The position numbers were made by a program, and so were the translations under genes. This document shows positions 1 to 12,300 of a stretch of DNA of 64,000 nucleotides, in pieces (positions within the stretch are counted from its first letter, which is position 1; each line of letters opens with the position of its first letter). Under the pieces are notes generated by a model that saw only the letters and a list, made by a program, of their open reading frames with translations, did no database searches and was not told the origin of the DNA. Source of the stretch: Strigops habroptila (lineage: Eukaryota; Chordata; Aves; Psittaciformes; Psittacidae); contig NC_044279.2 in the NCBI RefSeq assembly GCF_004027225.2, forward strand, positions 27,940,705-28,004,704, read 5' to 3'.

Positions 1-795
1 TTCTTTTATGTATAACAATGCTTGCTTTGGTGTAACTCTCTATATACTTTTGATAAAATATTTGCACTGTCATGAAAAGTTTGACCCAGTGCAAATTGTC
101 CTGGTAAGACCTAACTCGGGTGGAGAACAGAGATAAACCTCTACCCCTCTGCACTGAAATAGGTGAAGCTTGTGGATTGGAAATTGCTTTCTGCAAGCAT
201 GTGGCCTTCCTCTGTTCTCAGCTATGCTTGTTGGTCTCCACCCTTATAAATACTGGCGTTTCTTTCCTGTATGAAGGCAGAATCTTTTCCATATTTGATA
301 TTGTTTATTTCTTCTTCAACATTTTTCTATTTCCTATTTTAACTGACCTTACTAAGTAGATGCTGCTTCTCTGACTAGATAATGGCACAAGACTGAAGAC
401 TTTGTCACTCAGTGGTACCACTTAGGCTAAACTATTAAATAACCTATTGGTTCTCAGCACCCATGTTTCCTTATACACGGAAGTAAAGGATTTTAATTCA
501 ATAAATGACAAGACAGTTACAGGTGCACAGAATAATCTGAGTTAATTAATGTTGCTAATATTAGTCAATTAAAAAAAAAAAAAGAGTGTTTGAATACATC
601 TTTGTTTTCAGAACATCCTGCAGCCCATCCCTCCTTCCTAAGCAGCCCTTGTCATGGCATGTTTGATGGCTTAGGCAGAATGTCTATCCTTCTACTTGCT
701 GAGGCCAATGAAAAGGGTCTCCTTGACTGAGCCAGCTCTCGACTGCGCCAAGAAAATCACTGGTTTCAGCAAGCATTAAGAAAACAAAAATCACC

Positions 796-827
<32 letters not shown>

Positions 828-2290
828 GGAGATCAAACCCCTGTTTAACCAGACTTTAACCTGTTTTCATACAGTCTAGCAGGAATACGAGTTTCCATGG
901 CTTTTCTTTTTCTGCTTTCTTCTTTCATTTTCAACTAGAAATGAACCTATTCTCAAAGCACGCCTTGGTCTGAGGTACGCCTTTCTTTTCCCTGAGCACA
1001 GTCGGTGGGCAGCCCTCCACCTGTTTACACCTCTTGCCTCTGTGATCCACCAGAGTTCATTGGGGAAGTTACCTTCCCATTTACATTTGTCTATGCAGCT
1101 TTTTCTAAAGAAACATACAGAATGAAAAAGGGGAAATGGCTCTTCACAGAAACAGGTGTAATCATTAGGGTAACAGTGTCATAAATAAGTTCTTCTTGTT
1201 CACATAATTACTACAGTAACATTTTCTTAGATTATGTTGACAGAAGAAATTGAGTTGCCTCTAGAGCAAAAAGCCTCATTTTCCAAATTGTTCTTAATTC
1301 ACACAATGCGAAGCCAAAATGTGCATGTGGCAAATCATCTTTGCAGTTATGTGCAGAGCAGTAAGTGGGAGCAGGCAGAAGTGGTGCTTATCGGAAGGAT
1401 TCAAAATGGCCTGCAAGACCTGAGCCATTTGAAAATGTGAATGAAGAACTAGGTTTCTAGCCTGTGCTGAGATCTTTGATGATGCCACTAATGCTGTCAG
1501 TCTCTGATGTGGCTAATCCCAAGAAAGTCGTGTTGTATTTCTTAGCTCACACTGCGCCATTAGATTATAGTCTAGGCTTACCATTTGAGACAGATATGGG
1601 GGAAATAGGAGAGGTTAAATAATGTGAAGGGAAATGGTGACATTTGTGCCATAAAGACTGCATCTTTCCATGTAGGGGATGCCATAAAAGTAAAAGCCAA
1701 ATGCTAACTGCTAAAGTTGACTGAGAAGCCACAGTTTTATTGCATGTCATGGGAAGATGTCCTGCACAGAGGTTGAAAACCCTTTAAGCAGTGCACTATG
1801 TTTCTTCCTCTTGTTTATAGCTGTGTGGCACAGGGTTTGTGTTTCACAGCTGGCTGCACAAGTTAGTTCTGTGAGTTGCTTTTCTTTCCATTTGGCTGGA
1901 TGATGCTAAATGCAGTCAAGCACTAGATGATTTCATAATCTAATTAGTGGTGAATATTTACAATAGAGCACTACATGATCATCTCCAGTGTACTGATTTC
2001 AATGTTTCATAGCATTCCTGGTTCATTTAAGTTGTGATGGCTAATCCATAGCTAGAAAAAGCTAGCAGTCCTAGGATCTGGCCCACTGAGTTAGCATGGT
2101 ATAAAGCCAGGGCAGAATGTGACATTGCCCTTTTATATTTGAAAATACGGTAAAAACATGGCCTTAAAAATATATGCAGGAATGGTTTACAATATAGAAA
2201 CTATTTACCTGATGAAGGATACATCCTAATTAGAGATGAATAGATCTTTATTTGTATAGTGTGATAAATTTGTTGTGCAACATAAGTTGA
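1..2290. other. Upstream non-coding sequence, no gene seen
   Basis: I see no coding exon here. Open frames are short, overlap on both strands and have no recognisable protein family. The stretch is AT-rich and contains a 29-nt A run (796-824) and a shorter one near 571-583. In other vertebrates FOXP2 lies upstream of PPP1R3A in divergent orientation, so this side should face FOXP2. That is known synteny, not something seen in this window. Confidence 0.6.
796..824 (+). repeat. Poly(A) run, 29 nt
   Basis: An uninterrupted run of 29 A residues, preceded by an A-rich segment. It could be a simple repeat or the tail of an old retroposed sequence. I see no recognisable retroposon body upstream of it. 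Confidence 0.9.
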
Positions 2291-2294
2291 TAAT

Positions 2295-2487
2295 CTAAAA
2301 ATAGCTCCATATGTGCAATTTAACTATGCAAATTTAGTTTTTAAATACTATTTTTCTTCTTGGCACTTAAAGCCACTTAAAAATAGGGAATGCAATATTT
2401 GAAATATATCGTTGAAATTGTAACACCTAATACTGTCAGATGGTGAACAAACCAACATAGCTCACATACCATAGCATCTATTAATAG
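2295..2487 (+). promoter_or_regulatory. Cluster of three MEF2-type sites upstream of PPP1R3A
   Basis: Three sequences match the MEF2 consensus YTAWWWWTAR exactly: CTAAAAATAG at 2295-2304, TTAAAAATAG at 2377-2386 and CTATTAATAG at 2478-2487. An E-box-type CATATG (2308-2313) lies four bases after the first. The cluster ends about 120 bp before the predicted start codon. MEF2 factors and myogenic bHLH proteins drive striated-muscle genes, and PPP1R3A is a muscle gene, so this is probably the proximal promoter. The transcription start is not located; no convincing TATA box was identified. The functional role is inferred from motif and position only. Confidence 0.55.
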
Positions 2488-2605
2488 GCCTGACTCCCTT
2501 TTGCAGTGTCGACTGTAACATTAATCCTTGTTTTAAATCACAGTGTCTCAAATATCAGCTGCTACTAGTTGTACAGTTCTCTTTCAATTTATATCAGAGA
2601 GCCCA

Positions 2606-3399
2606 ATGGAGTCTTTTGAAGGACCTAGTCAGGTTAGCAGGGCTAACTTATTAGAAGTCCCCACTGTAAATGATTTCTCTTCAGAGGATGAAGATGTTAA
2701 ACCTGATATTAAACACCGTTTCTCTCCACTTCCCCGAAGGCGGAATTCTGCTTCTTCTTCAGAGGAGGAGGCAGATACCCCCACCACCATCGCAAGAAAA
2801 GTTTCATTTGCTGATGCATTTGGGTTTGATCTCGTATCTGTTAAAGAGTTCAATACCTGGGAAGTTCCAAACACAGGACAAAATGACAGCATAGAAGATG
2901 AAGTTTTCCCTCAGGAGGAATATTTTTTCTCTCAACAGTTTACATTACCTGCTTCACAAGAAGAACTTTTGCAAAAAGTGCGAGAGCAGAAAGTACTGTT
3001 GGAGTCAATTGTGTTCCTGCCTGGGATTACCTGTATGAATGGCATTATACGGGTCCTCAATGTATCCTTTGAAAAACTGGTGTATGTTCGAATGACACTG
3101 AATAACTGGCTCAGTTATTACGATATCCTTGCAGAGTTCATGCCCAATTCTTGTGGTAGTGAAACTGATCAGTTCTGCTTTAAGATTTCTTTGGTGCCTC
3201 CTTACCAGAAAGATGGAGCTAAGGTGGAGTTCTGTATACGCTATGAGACATCGGTTGGTACCTTCTGGGCAAACAACGACAACAAAAATTACACACTGAT
3301 TTGTCACAAGAAAGAAACTGTGCCCAAGGTGGATAATAAACCACACAAAGAGGTTACTGATAGGCAACTTAAAGGTTGCTTAAAGACAACACAAAGCAG
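2606..3399 (+). CDS. PPP1R3A: PPP1R3A coding exon 1 (PP1 docking and CBM21 domain)
   Basis: Encodes residues 1-264 plus two bases of codon 265. It carries the two regulatory serines: S48 in a basic R-R-x-S context followed by an acidic SSEEE run, and S67 in the KVSFAD docking motif. In rabbit GM, phosphorylation at the second site releases PP1. The CBM21 domain includes FEKLVYVRM, DQFCFKI, VPPYQKDG and EFCIRYETSVGTFW, then the ligand-loop segment WANNDNKNY (221-229). In mammalian GM this loop has a Gly between the Asn run and the NY pair; here an Asn occupies that place. The context of ATG 2606 is moderate (C at -3, G at +4). The donor at 3400 reads GTGAGG. Reading through the donor would add one Arg and stop at 3403, which supports splicing here. 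Confidence 0.96.
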
Positions 3400-6300
3400 G
3401 TGAGGTTACACCTTAATTTTTGCTAATTCACAATATATCTGACTAATTCTAACTTTCTAAGTGCGCTTGCTGGAGCTAAGAGTGCCCATGCTGGCTTCTT
3501 CTGTTGGTTTTTTTTTTTTTTAATGATAAATTAGACCAAGATTTTTGTTTTGTAAAGCTCTTGTATATATCAGCCAGTAGTTTTCTGCAGACAGATTGGT
3601 TGGGATCATACTTCTAATATATGACATGCATGCCTCTCATTTGAAAAGTAGTGTGAAGGTCTATAAATTATGAGCTGTGTACCAATTTTGATCTCTATAG
3701 GGTATAAATTGAGCTGACATGAGTGAGATCTTTGCTCTAGACTGAGGTAGCTGTACAGTTAAAACACTTCACATCCACTTCCTTAGTAAGTCAACAAAAG
3801 TTTAAAAGGTTTTTCACATGATTTATTTCATGGTTCATTTTCTACATGCAATTATTGAAACAGACATGACACTGGTGGTTCAGGAAGCTGATAAGTCAGG
3901 GAAGGATCTTGTTGTAATTAGAAGAGCTGGTACAAACTTTTCTTCAAGTGGTTTGGCTATTCTGGAAGTTGTATATTAAGGTAATAATTCCTTTTTCCTG
4001 CCACTGGTTGATGTTTCTATTTCACAAATGGTGAAATGAATAATGATTTATAAAGCAGAATTGGTAATCTATTAAAGAAAAAATATATAGAATTTCTCTT
4101 ATTTATATTATTCTAATTAAATGTAGGCAAGTACTATGTTAACTATAAAGTGGCAGTGGTTAACTTAAAATTTACCACACATAAAGAGAGACACTCAGGT
4201 ATAATAACTTTTGGCTTCTTACTCTGTTTTTAATTTCTTTCTGTAAGCAAAACAATGTTGCCTGTGAAAACTTTATTCTCAGTTTTTTGCTCACCAAATT
4301 TGCTACAAATCAGTTGGAGTTCTGCAGAACTGAATCTTTATTTTCTCTGTAGTGGCCTTTGCAATACTTTGATCCCAGAACTGAGTTCATGTTGAAGTTT
4401 TAGTTCCTATACTCTTTCCCTGCTGCTCTTCTACTGGACTGAGCTGGTGGGGAAATGGGAACAAAACTGCAGCAGTTGTGGGAGCTTAAGGAGAAGGGAG
4501 ACAGCCGGGGCTTCTCCTGTGCAGAAACTCCGTTCCCAAAACCCAGACTCTGTGCTGAGAGCCTCTAGCAGCCCTAATGCTGTACATCAGCCCTGTGAGG
4601 AGAGGTGAGCAATATGGCTTAATGCCTGCATCAATACTATGGTGTAAGAGTAGCTCTGGGGCTAACCTGGGGCCCGATTCATAGCCAGCCCACAAAGCTA
4701 TCCTGATTAAGTGCCACTTGGGCCGGCTCCGGGGTCACCATGATGATGCTTTCATGGGGGAACATCCCAGTACATCAGAGCAGAGGAAACAATGCCTTTA
4801 CCTGCCATGTGGTTAGATTCTGACATTCGTGCCTGGTTCTGTACATCATTTGTGTCCTTCAAGAAATGTCATACGACCCATTCTGAGTAAATAAGATAGC
4901 CTGAGATTCCCTGCAGAAGGGCCATGATATCAAATACCACAGGCATATGCAGGCAGTGTGACTTCAGCCTGAGTTCAGGTAGCCCACATAGAGGAGATGA
5001 TGGACATGGAGAGTCTTAACTTATGTGAGCCCTGGACTTCCAGGTGCTTTCAGGATTGACCTACAAATTTAGATACAATTGAGCTTCTAATGTCAAATGA
5101 CTCCTAAGACTTTAAGTCCCTGAAGTCTCCTGTGACATGCCTAATGCTAGCACAAGATGTAGAAGCATTTCTTCTGGGGCATCATCTTTTACATGTATAT
5201 GCTAAATGTCTTATATGTAAGTCAGACAGAGTTATTTTAAAAAATGAGAAAGGAGATAACATGTCTACTCCTTACATAAAATTACCTTCTCTCTAATCAG
5301 AGTGTAAAATTTTCTTCCTGCATATCAGCCTGCAGAGGAATGTATATATGTGTGTCTCTATATACATATATATAGGTATATGTGCATATTTGCTCATATA
5401 TTTGTATATTTGTGACATTAAAGCCAAAGTGGTCAGATTCTTGTTTACATTAAGATCTGTCACACATTTTTGGCAAATAGTTAACTATTTCAAGGCCCTC
5501 TTTGGTGGTAGATGGATGTAAAGAGACCTTACAGTAAATGCAAAAATAAGCCAAAGGTATTTTTGGGATATGGTTTCAGTGGTTGCCAAGGCTTCTGATA
5601 GACTGTTCTGGCAGATTGTAATCCAGGACCAATTTTATGCTACAGGGACTTCATTGACTTCACAGGAGTTACAGCTTTCACCAGTGTAAATGAGGTCAGC
5701 ATCAGGGCCTTTCATTTCAAAAGAACTAAGATGCCAACCTCCATTGCTCACTTGTTTTTCAAAGTGTCTTTGTACATGTTGCCCCTTTGAGTGAGGAGGA
5801 ACACCCTGCAGACATCTGCAAAAGTACCTCATTATTCTCCTTCAGACCCTCATTAAAACTCCTTTGCTTTGATTTCTAGAAAAAAGCGCAAGAAAAACAA
5901 ACCCCCCAAAATTGGCAAAGTGAGGCTGCTGATGTGCTATGACTCCTTCATATCACGTTGAACAGTGCTGCCTGTTTCCGGGCTCTATGCCCATCTCCCT
6001 CTCACCTCTTTTTTTACTTTCAGATAACAAACTCTGCAGCATTTATATATGCTGTGCTGGATGTTTATAGAACACTTAGCAAAGTGGGAGTCCTGGACCA
6101 TAACTAGCTTGTCTTAAGAGCTGCAGCAATGCAAACATATACACTAAAGTAATAACAATTTTACCTACGGTTCACACAATAAATACGCAGGTAAGGAATA
6201 TTGCTATCCATGCCCATGACCTGGACATCTAAAATTAAAGATTTCTTTATAGCAATCTGAATAGAAAGATATTTTAACAGGACACTTATTTAGGCCATGT

Positions 6301-9300
6301 TTAAAATTTAGAAACCTATTATCAATTTTTTTCCCCCCCCTTTATTTAGTCTTGGCTCTGAGATATTTATTCTTGCTCTTAAAATGTGCAATTTACCTCT
6401 TCAGTTAAAAAATAGGATTGTTAAAGAATTATGCTTTTTAAGCAGAGTCTGATACACTCTAGGGCATACTTGTGTGTCTCATTAAATGTCATTAGTGAGG
6501 ATTAGTTGCATTAGTTAAATGATAGGAATAATATGCACTTTCAGAGGAAGTTACTGAGGAAACACAATATGACTGTATCATGTTACCCTTAAAAATATGA
6601 GCCAGGACAAAGTTGTTTGAATGGGGGCAATGGGATGGCTTCTGACATCATTATTAAGAACTAAAATAAAAATGGACTTAACCCTAAAAAGTTGCACTGA
6701 AAAAGATGATAGTGAAAAACAAAACTGCATGGAGTAATTAATACTGAAAACTGTCTAGATTTAGATACTCAGAATCACATGACTTAAAACCCTGCCTATT
6801 CATTCCATGTTTCCTTTGTTTTTGCTTTCGTCTAGGCATGAACAAATAGTTGTCTCTTAGAGTTTCAAAAGTATTTGCTTCTAAATGCATTTTTTCAAGC
6901 TAAAACTCTTTCCACATAAATGTTAATAATTTTTGTAGTTTTCAAGAAAAGAATTCACAGGCACAAAATACGGTTTGAAAAGATAACATTTGAATTAATT
7001 AATGTATGTCTTAGTCTATCTGAAATTGTGCATTTAACTTATACATACTCATAAATATACTTTGGGGAAAAAAAATTAAGGCTGTCACTGGAAAAGAGAG
7101 TGCTTCTGTCAGTAAACACCCCTGAGTTCTATCATATATTGCATTCAGAAAAATGTAAATTAATTGTATCAGCTCCAGTCTTATCTCTCTTTGTTTGACT
7201 CTCATGCTTTTGGGACATGGATAATGATTCTGAACACAAATTTCTCCTGGTCGTCAGGTTTGGACCACATGATTTTGATGTGGACCCCAGGCTCCTGCAT
7301 CGCTCTGATCAGACAGGGACTGGTTGTGTGTTGCATGAGGCAAACTCCTGTAGATCATGCTGCACGGCGCAGTGATAATGACCTGCAAACCATTTGCCCC
7401 GTCACTGGTGAGGCTGCGCCCTATTTCTGTGCTTGGTCCTGGTTTGCCATCTGTCAAGAGAGCAGCGGGAGCAAGAGCACAAGGAAAATGGCTGATAAGC
7501 ACGAGATTTGTTTTACAAAAGTGTAAAATGTGCGTTTGGGCTCCTGTCTTCTGACAAGGAAGGTGGAGGCTACTGTTTTTATCAGAACTGTTAAGAGTTA
7601 TCCTCCTCTTAGCCTTCTGAGTCCACAAGTGTGCCAGTCTGAACTGATGTTGGTCCTGTGCTTTTTTTTGTAATTGCTAGACTGTACCTTTCTTTGAATG
7701 GTAGTGCATCAATTCACTTCCCTCCATGATGCCACTTTAAAATAGAACACAAAATAGGGCAATGTCTTGTACAAGAGCTGCTCTATGTACAATGTGTGAT
7801 GAGAAGGAAGAGTTAAAAACCTCGGGTCTGTGGGCTGCCAGTGCTAACTTCAGGAGCATAAATACTGAATGGTCTTAGAGCAATTGCCAGTGAGAAAACT
7901 TCTGTGCATGAGTACTCTCCCATCTTCAGCTGCTGTCTCATCCCTTTCTGAGGGAAGGCAAAAGAAGTAAGTTGCTGAAGACCCAGTGCGGCAGGACTGC
8001 CCTGTGCTCAGCCAGTCTTCCCCAGCCAGATGGCAGAGCAGTGCCTAGGTTGCCCCAAGAAATGCAGTTCTGCATCGGCTCCTCTTGACCTTCCTCACAA
8101 CCCCATGATGTAATTAAAAAAATCCAAGACTTCTGAGTTAGATGTTTGGAAATAGTTTCACGTGTACTTTGCTACAACTGTATTATTCGCTGCTGGTCCA
8201 TTTAAAATATGCATTTAAATTATGTTCCTCTTTAATCCTTGTTCCTTTGATTATTGCACATCATAATAAGAAAGGGGAAAGGAGAGCAGAAAAGGTGTTA
8301 AAAACCACATCATCTTTGTGTACCGCTATTTAATCTCAGTGTTGTTTCTGACATCTCAAGTCACAAGTTACACCTTGATCAGCATACAGATATGTGATTT
8401 GACTAAAGTTTATTACTATTATTAGGAAGTGACTGCAGTCACTGTTTTTACCAGGAGAGCAGCTGCTTGAGAAGATATCCATTCACAGGGAGCCAGCTAA
8501 AAGCAGCACTCCTCTGCTGTTCAATATGATCTAGTATTCCCAGCCCTTCTCTTGTCTCCCGGTCATTGCTAGTTTTGCCATGTAGAGGTCTTTGTCTTGT
8601 AGTAGGTAGCACTGGCACCAAAATAAAATTTCTCCAGGTACTTGAAGACTTGATTATCAGGGACACAGGATAATTATTTAAGGTGATCTAAAATATACTA
8701 TTCCAGCAAGTGGGGTAAAAACAAGCTGTGGAACTGAGGCTGAGTATTAGGAATGCTTCTTAATAGTGACTCTAGAGTTATCTTTTAATGGAATTGCTGC
8801 AGCCGTACTTTCCAAAGTCATTTAAAATAAGCTAAGATAAACCACTTGAAAAATGTTCTACTGGGAACAAGCCTACTTGGCCAGGAACTATGCTCAATGG
8901 TCCTTTTATTTCTATCTGTGGAACCACAATATTTCAAAATCCGAGCATACTTACTAGTTGAAGTATGACATATATTAAAGACCCTAAAGATAGATATCTA
9001 ATTTAATGGCATAAAGCTTTGAGTGCTATCACAGAAATGCTGAAGAAACAGGTGGAAGTTATGGATGAGAATGGCATGCACAGAGCAAATAGGCACCTGC
9101 TAACCACACCTGCAGTCTCCTGCAGGAGAGTACCTGAAGATGGAAGAACTGTCTCATTTTTCTTTTTGGTGTTTGTGAACTGTGCTACTCATGTTTGATC
9201 CATTTGTTACACTAGAAATATTGAAAGAAGCTTCTAAATTTTTAAGTATCAACATATGAAAATAGAATGTTGCTTTACTGGCGATCTTAGTGCAGTATTT

Positions 9301-12300
9301 ACTCTGGATCTTAGTATCAGTGGTTTCTTATTCACTTCCATGCTCTACTTTAGAAACTGTTCTCACCAATGTTACAGAACAGAAATTTGTGTTATAAATC
9401 TTTTTCACTTCTTTGCATAAAACTCTGTAAAACTGATCCTTTGTATCATTTCTCAACCACATGGTAAGTAAGTACTTGTAATTATAGATGCACTGCTTGG
9501 CTTTACACTTGTAGGTTTTTTATTTCCTTTTTTTTGCAATTGCTACTATTTCATCAGCTTATTTAAATATGCCAGTACTGTACAACTGACTCTTAAAGCT
9601 CTATAATGCAGCAACTGTCTTGATCCTGCAATAGGCACAATAAATAATTTAATGACCATCAGGAGTTTCAATGGACTTTGTAGAACTCTGCATGTGTAAA
9701 ATTATCCTTGAATGTTAATATTTACAGGACCAGAGCTTAGTTCTACACTCTTTCAGATAGCTGATTAAGGACTTTCAGACAAATAGAATATATTGCTAAA
9801 TGAGCTCCTATATTCCATTGTTCAATGACTCTTTTGTTGAGGGATATATCTGTTTTACAGATTGAACCATTCTGGTAATGACCATTTCAATACTCTGTCT
9901 CCTGACCACTGTTCAGGTACTGCAGTTCATAAATGTTCAGTTGAGAAAAAAATGTTCCATTACATTCACCTTGACTTGGCTAAATGTTAGTCTTGAAAAG
10001 ATGTTTAAAGTCAGTGAAACATTAACTGAGAGCACTGGAGTCATATTTAATCAATGCATTCACTACCAGTGTCATTTGAGCTGTTTATTCTGATTATGAA
10101 CTTTAAGCTGTGATCTAGCCACAGCGCTGCAGCTCTGAAATTGAAGCAATTAATTCGGCTACACTAGAAGCCCAGAGAACCAGTTGCCCATCATATTTTT
10201 TGAGATAAAATGTGGATTATCTCAGTTAGGAAAAGTAGAAAAAAACAGTCCAGACAAATACTTTGCAAGTTAAATGCAGTCTGCCTTAAGGCAAAGGAAG
10301 AGAAAGACCTTTTAAACACCATGTGAGCATGTTAGAAGTGGCTATTTGATCCCTAGGCCTTCAGTTGACACACAAGAAAACAGTAGTTGATATGCCAAAG
10401 CATAATGGGGGGCTTGGTTTTCTAAGTGTCTCTCCACTCTCCTCCTGATCTGTGGAACCAGGTGATACTCTGACACTAAACCCAAAGATTTATTGCTGCT
10501 GGTTACTAATAGCAGTCCTAAAGAACACTGAAGAGCACTGAGCTACACAAAATGAATGTAAACTAGGTGAAGCTGGTAGGTTTTTCTCTACCTTGCACTT
10601 AGGTGCACCAAGTGGCTTTACACTTACATTTTGCTTTGATGCATAATTATTGTCCCTGCAATAGTGTTTATGGTTGCTGGATGATAAGCATAAAATGTTC
10701 AAGCCCGGATCACCTTGTGTTGAGGTAGCGGTTGGGGAGTTTGTCAGTCTTTCTCTCTCCTCAGCTGCCCTAGTAAATGTGCAACAGTGTCTCCTAGGTT
10801 ATATTCTGGGTCTTCCTGATAAAAATATTGATACCGATTACACAGCTGCCTTCTTGCTGTGTGGTAGTAAGATAGCATGTGAAAATAAAAATAAAGATTA
10901 TAAAAGTCTCTTGTCATGGTAACCTCTGGGAATTTTATCCTCTTGAGATATTTATTGAATTTATAATACTTTCCAAGATTTAGAGTATAGTTGTCCTCTC
11001 TCAAAAATGACTGGCTAAGGTGTTTTTGTGGTCACACATTCTTTTCTCCTCCCCAGGGGTGGTACCTGTGTCTTAGTCTCACCTGAGTGCCATCTATCTA
11101 TCTAGATGTCTCTCTAAGGCATCTGTCACCTTCTTGCATATGTGTCTCAGCATACTGCAGTCAGCTTCTACGAAATGACTCTTTGCTGACATGCCAATAG
11201 GGAACTGCTACTTCTCTATTTTTTCCAAGTGAGGGAAACACCAGGTACAACGCAGGGTAATGTCTTTTTCTTCTCAGATGTATCCAAAAACTTGAGAGAA
11301 GTTCAAGACCTGTTGATGGTACTTGCTTTACTCTCCTGTCTTTTAAAACAGCGGGAGAAAGAAGCAAGAGAACAGAGGGGCTTTACTCCCAACTCCTTTC
11401 TACAACACCATTTTGATATTTGATCACACCCCTTCCAGGCAAAATAGCAACCTAGGAAGCGTATTCTCTGACCTTAGGCCAAACTTGAGTCTTGACTCAC
11501 TTTTTCCTCTTTTTCAACAGCTTGGCCCTGGAGATAGGTATCTCGATAGTAAGGGGTGCATTACTAATTCTCAATGGAGCTGTCAATAGATCTTCTAATG
11601 CTGTCCAGGGGAATCTTTCCTGAAGAAATTCTTTGGTTTTGAAGTAGTTAACCCATTCTGTCGAAGGGCTTAAACAATTTTCTGATCAATCCATGTATAA
11701 AACAGCTGTGGAACAAGACTTCTGAACAGTCTTCTTTTCAACACTGTTATTTGGATATCATAGTAAGGTACAAGAATCATGACAGAACTATAAGGGAATC
11801 TGAAAAAAACCCCCAATCTTCCTGTTCATAATTGCTGTAATTTAACTTGAGTTATAACTGACTTACTAGGCACGGGGGTTTCTGCAGTCTTCATACCTAT
11901 AGTCATGAGATTTGCAGATAGATAGGGCTATATCAAAGGTTCAAGTGTGGCATGAAACTGGTGTCAAGCCCCTGTTCAGACTGTACGGCATTAAAAGCTT
12001 CAAATGGACAGATATAAATCTATGTTAAAAAAAAAAAAAATTTACGAATGTTCTGCCATTAGAACTCAAGGTCTTTTTTAATGAGCTAGAAAATAAAGAC
12101 TAATTTCTTGGGACTCTGTTTGCTTTGAGGCTATGATTATTCTCATCCCAAACCAGGCCAATGCATTTTGTTCTGTGCCACCTACGTCCCCGCTTCAATC
12201 ATAAACTAAGACTGAAAAATGAAAATATTAGTAATTGGAAAATATAATCCCCTGGATAGCACCAATCCGATAATCTTAATAAAAATAGGTTTATTGCAAG

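Noticed and set aside
2543..2605. N-terminal extension of PPP1R3A from a GTG codon
   Set aside because: No ATG in this part; the peptide does not resemble known GM N-termini, whereas the ATG at 2606 starts a recognisable N-terminus. Probably 5' UTR.
7164..7628. Opposed open frames of 120 and 124 codons
   Set aside because: They overlap on both strands, which is typical of base composition rather than coding; no recognisable protein.
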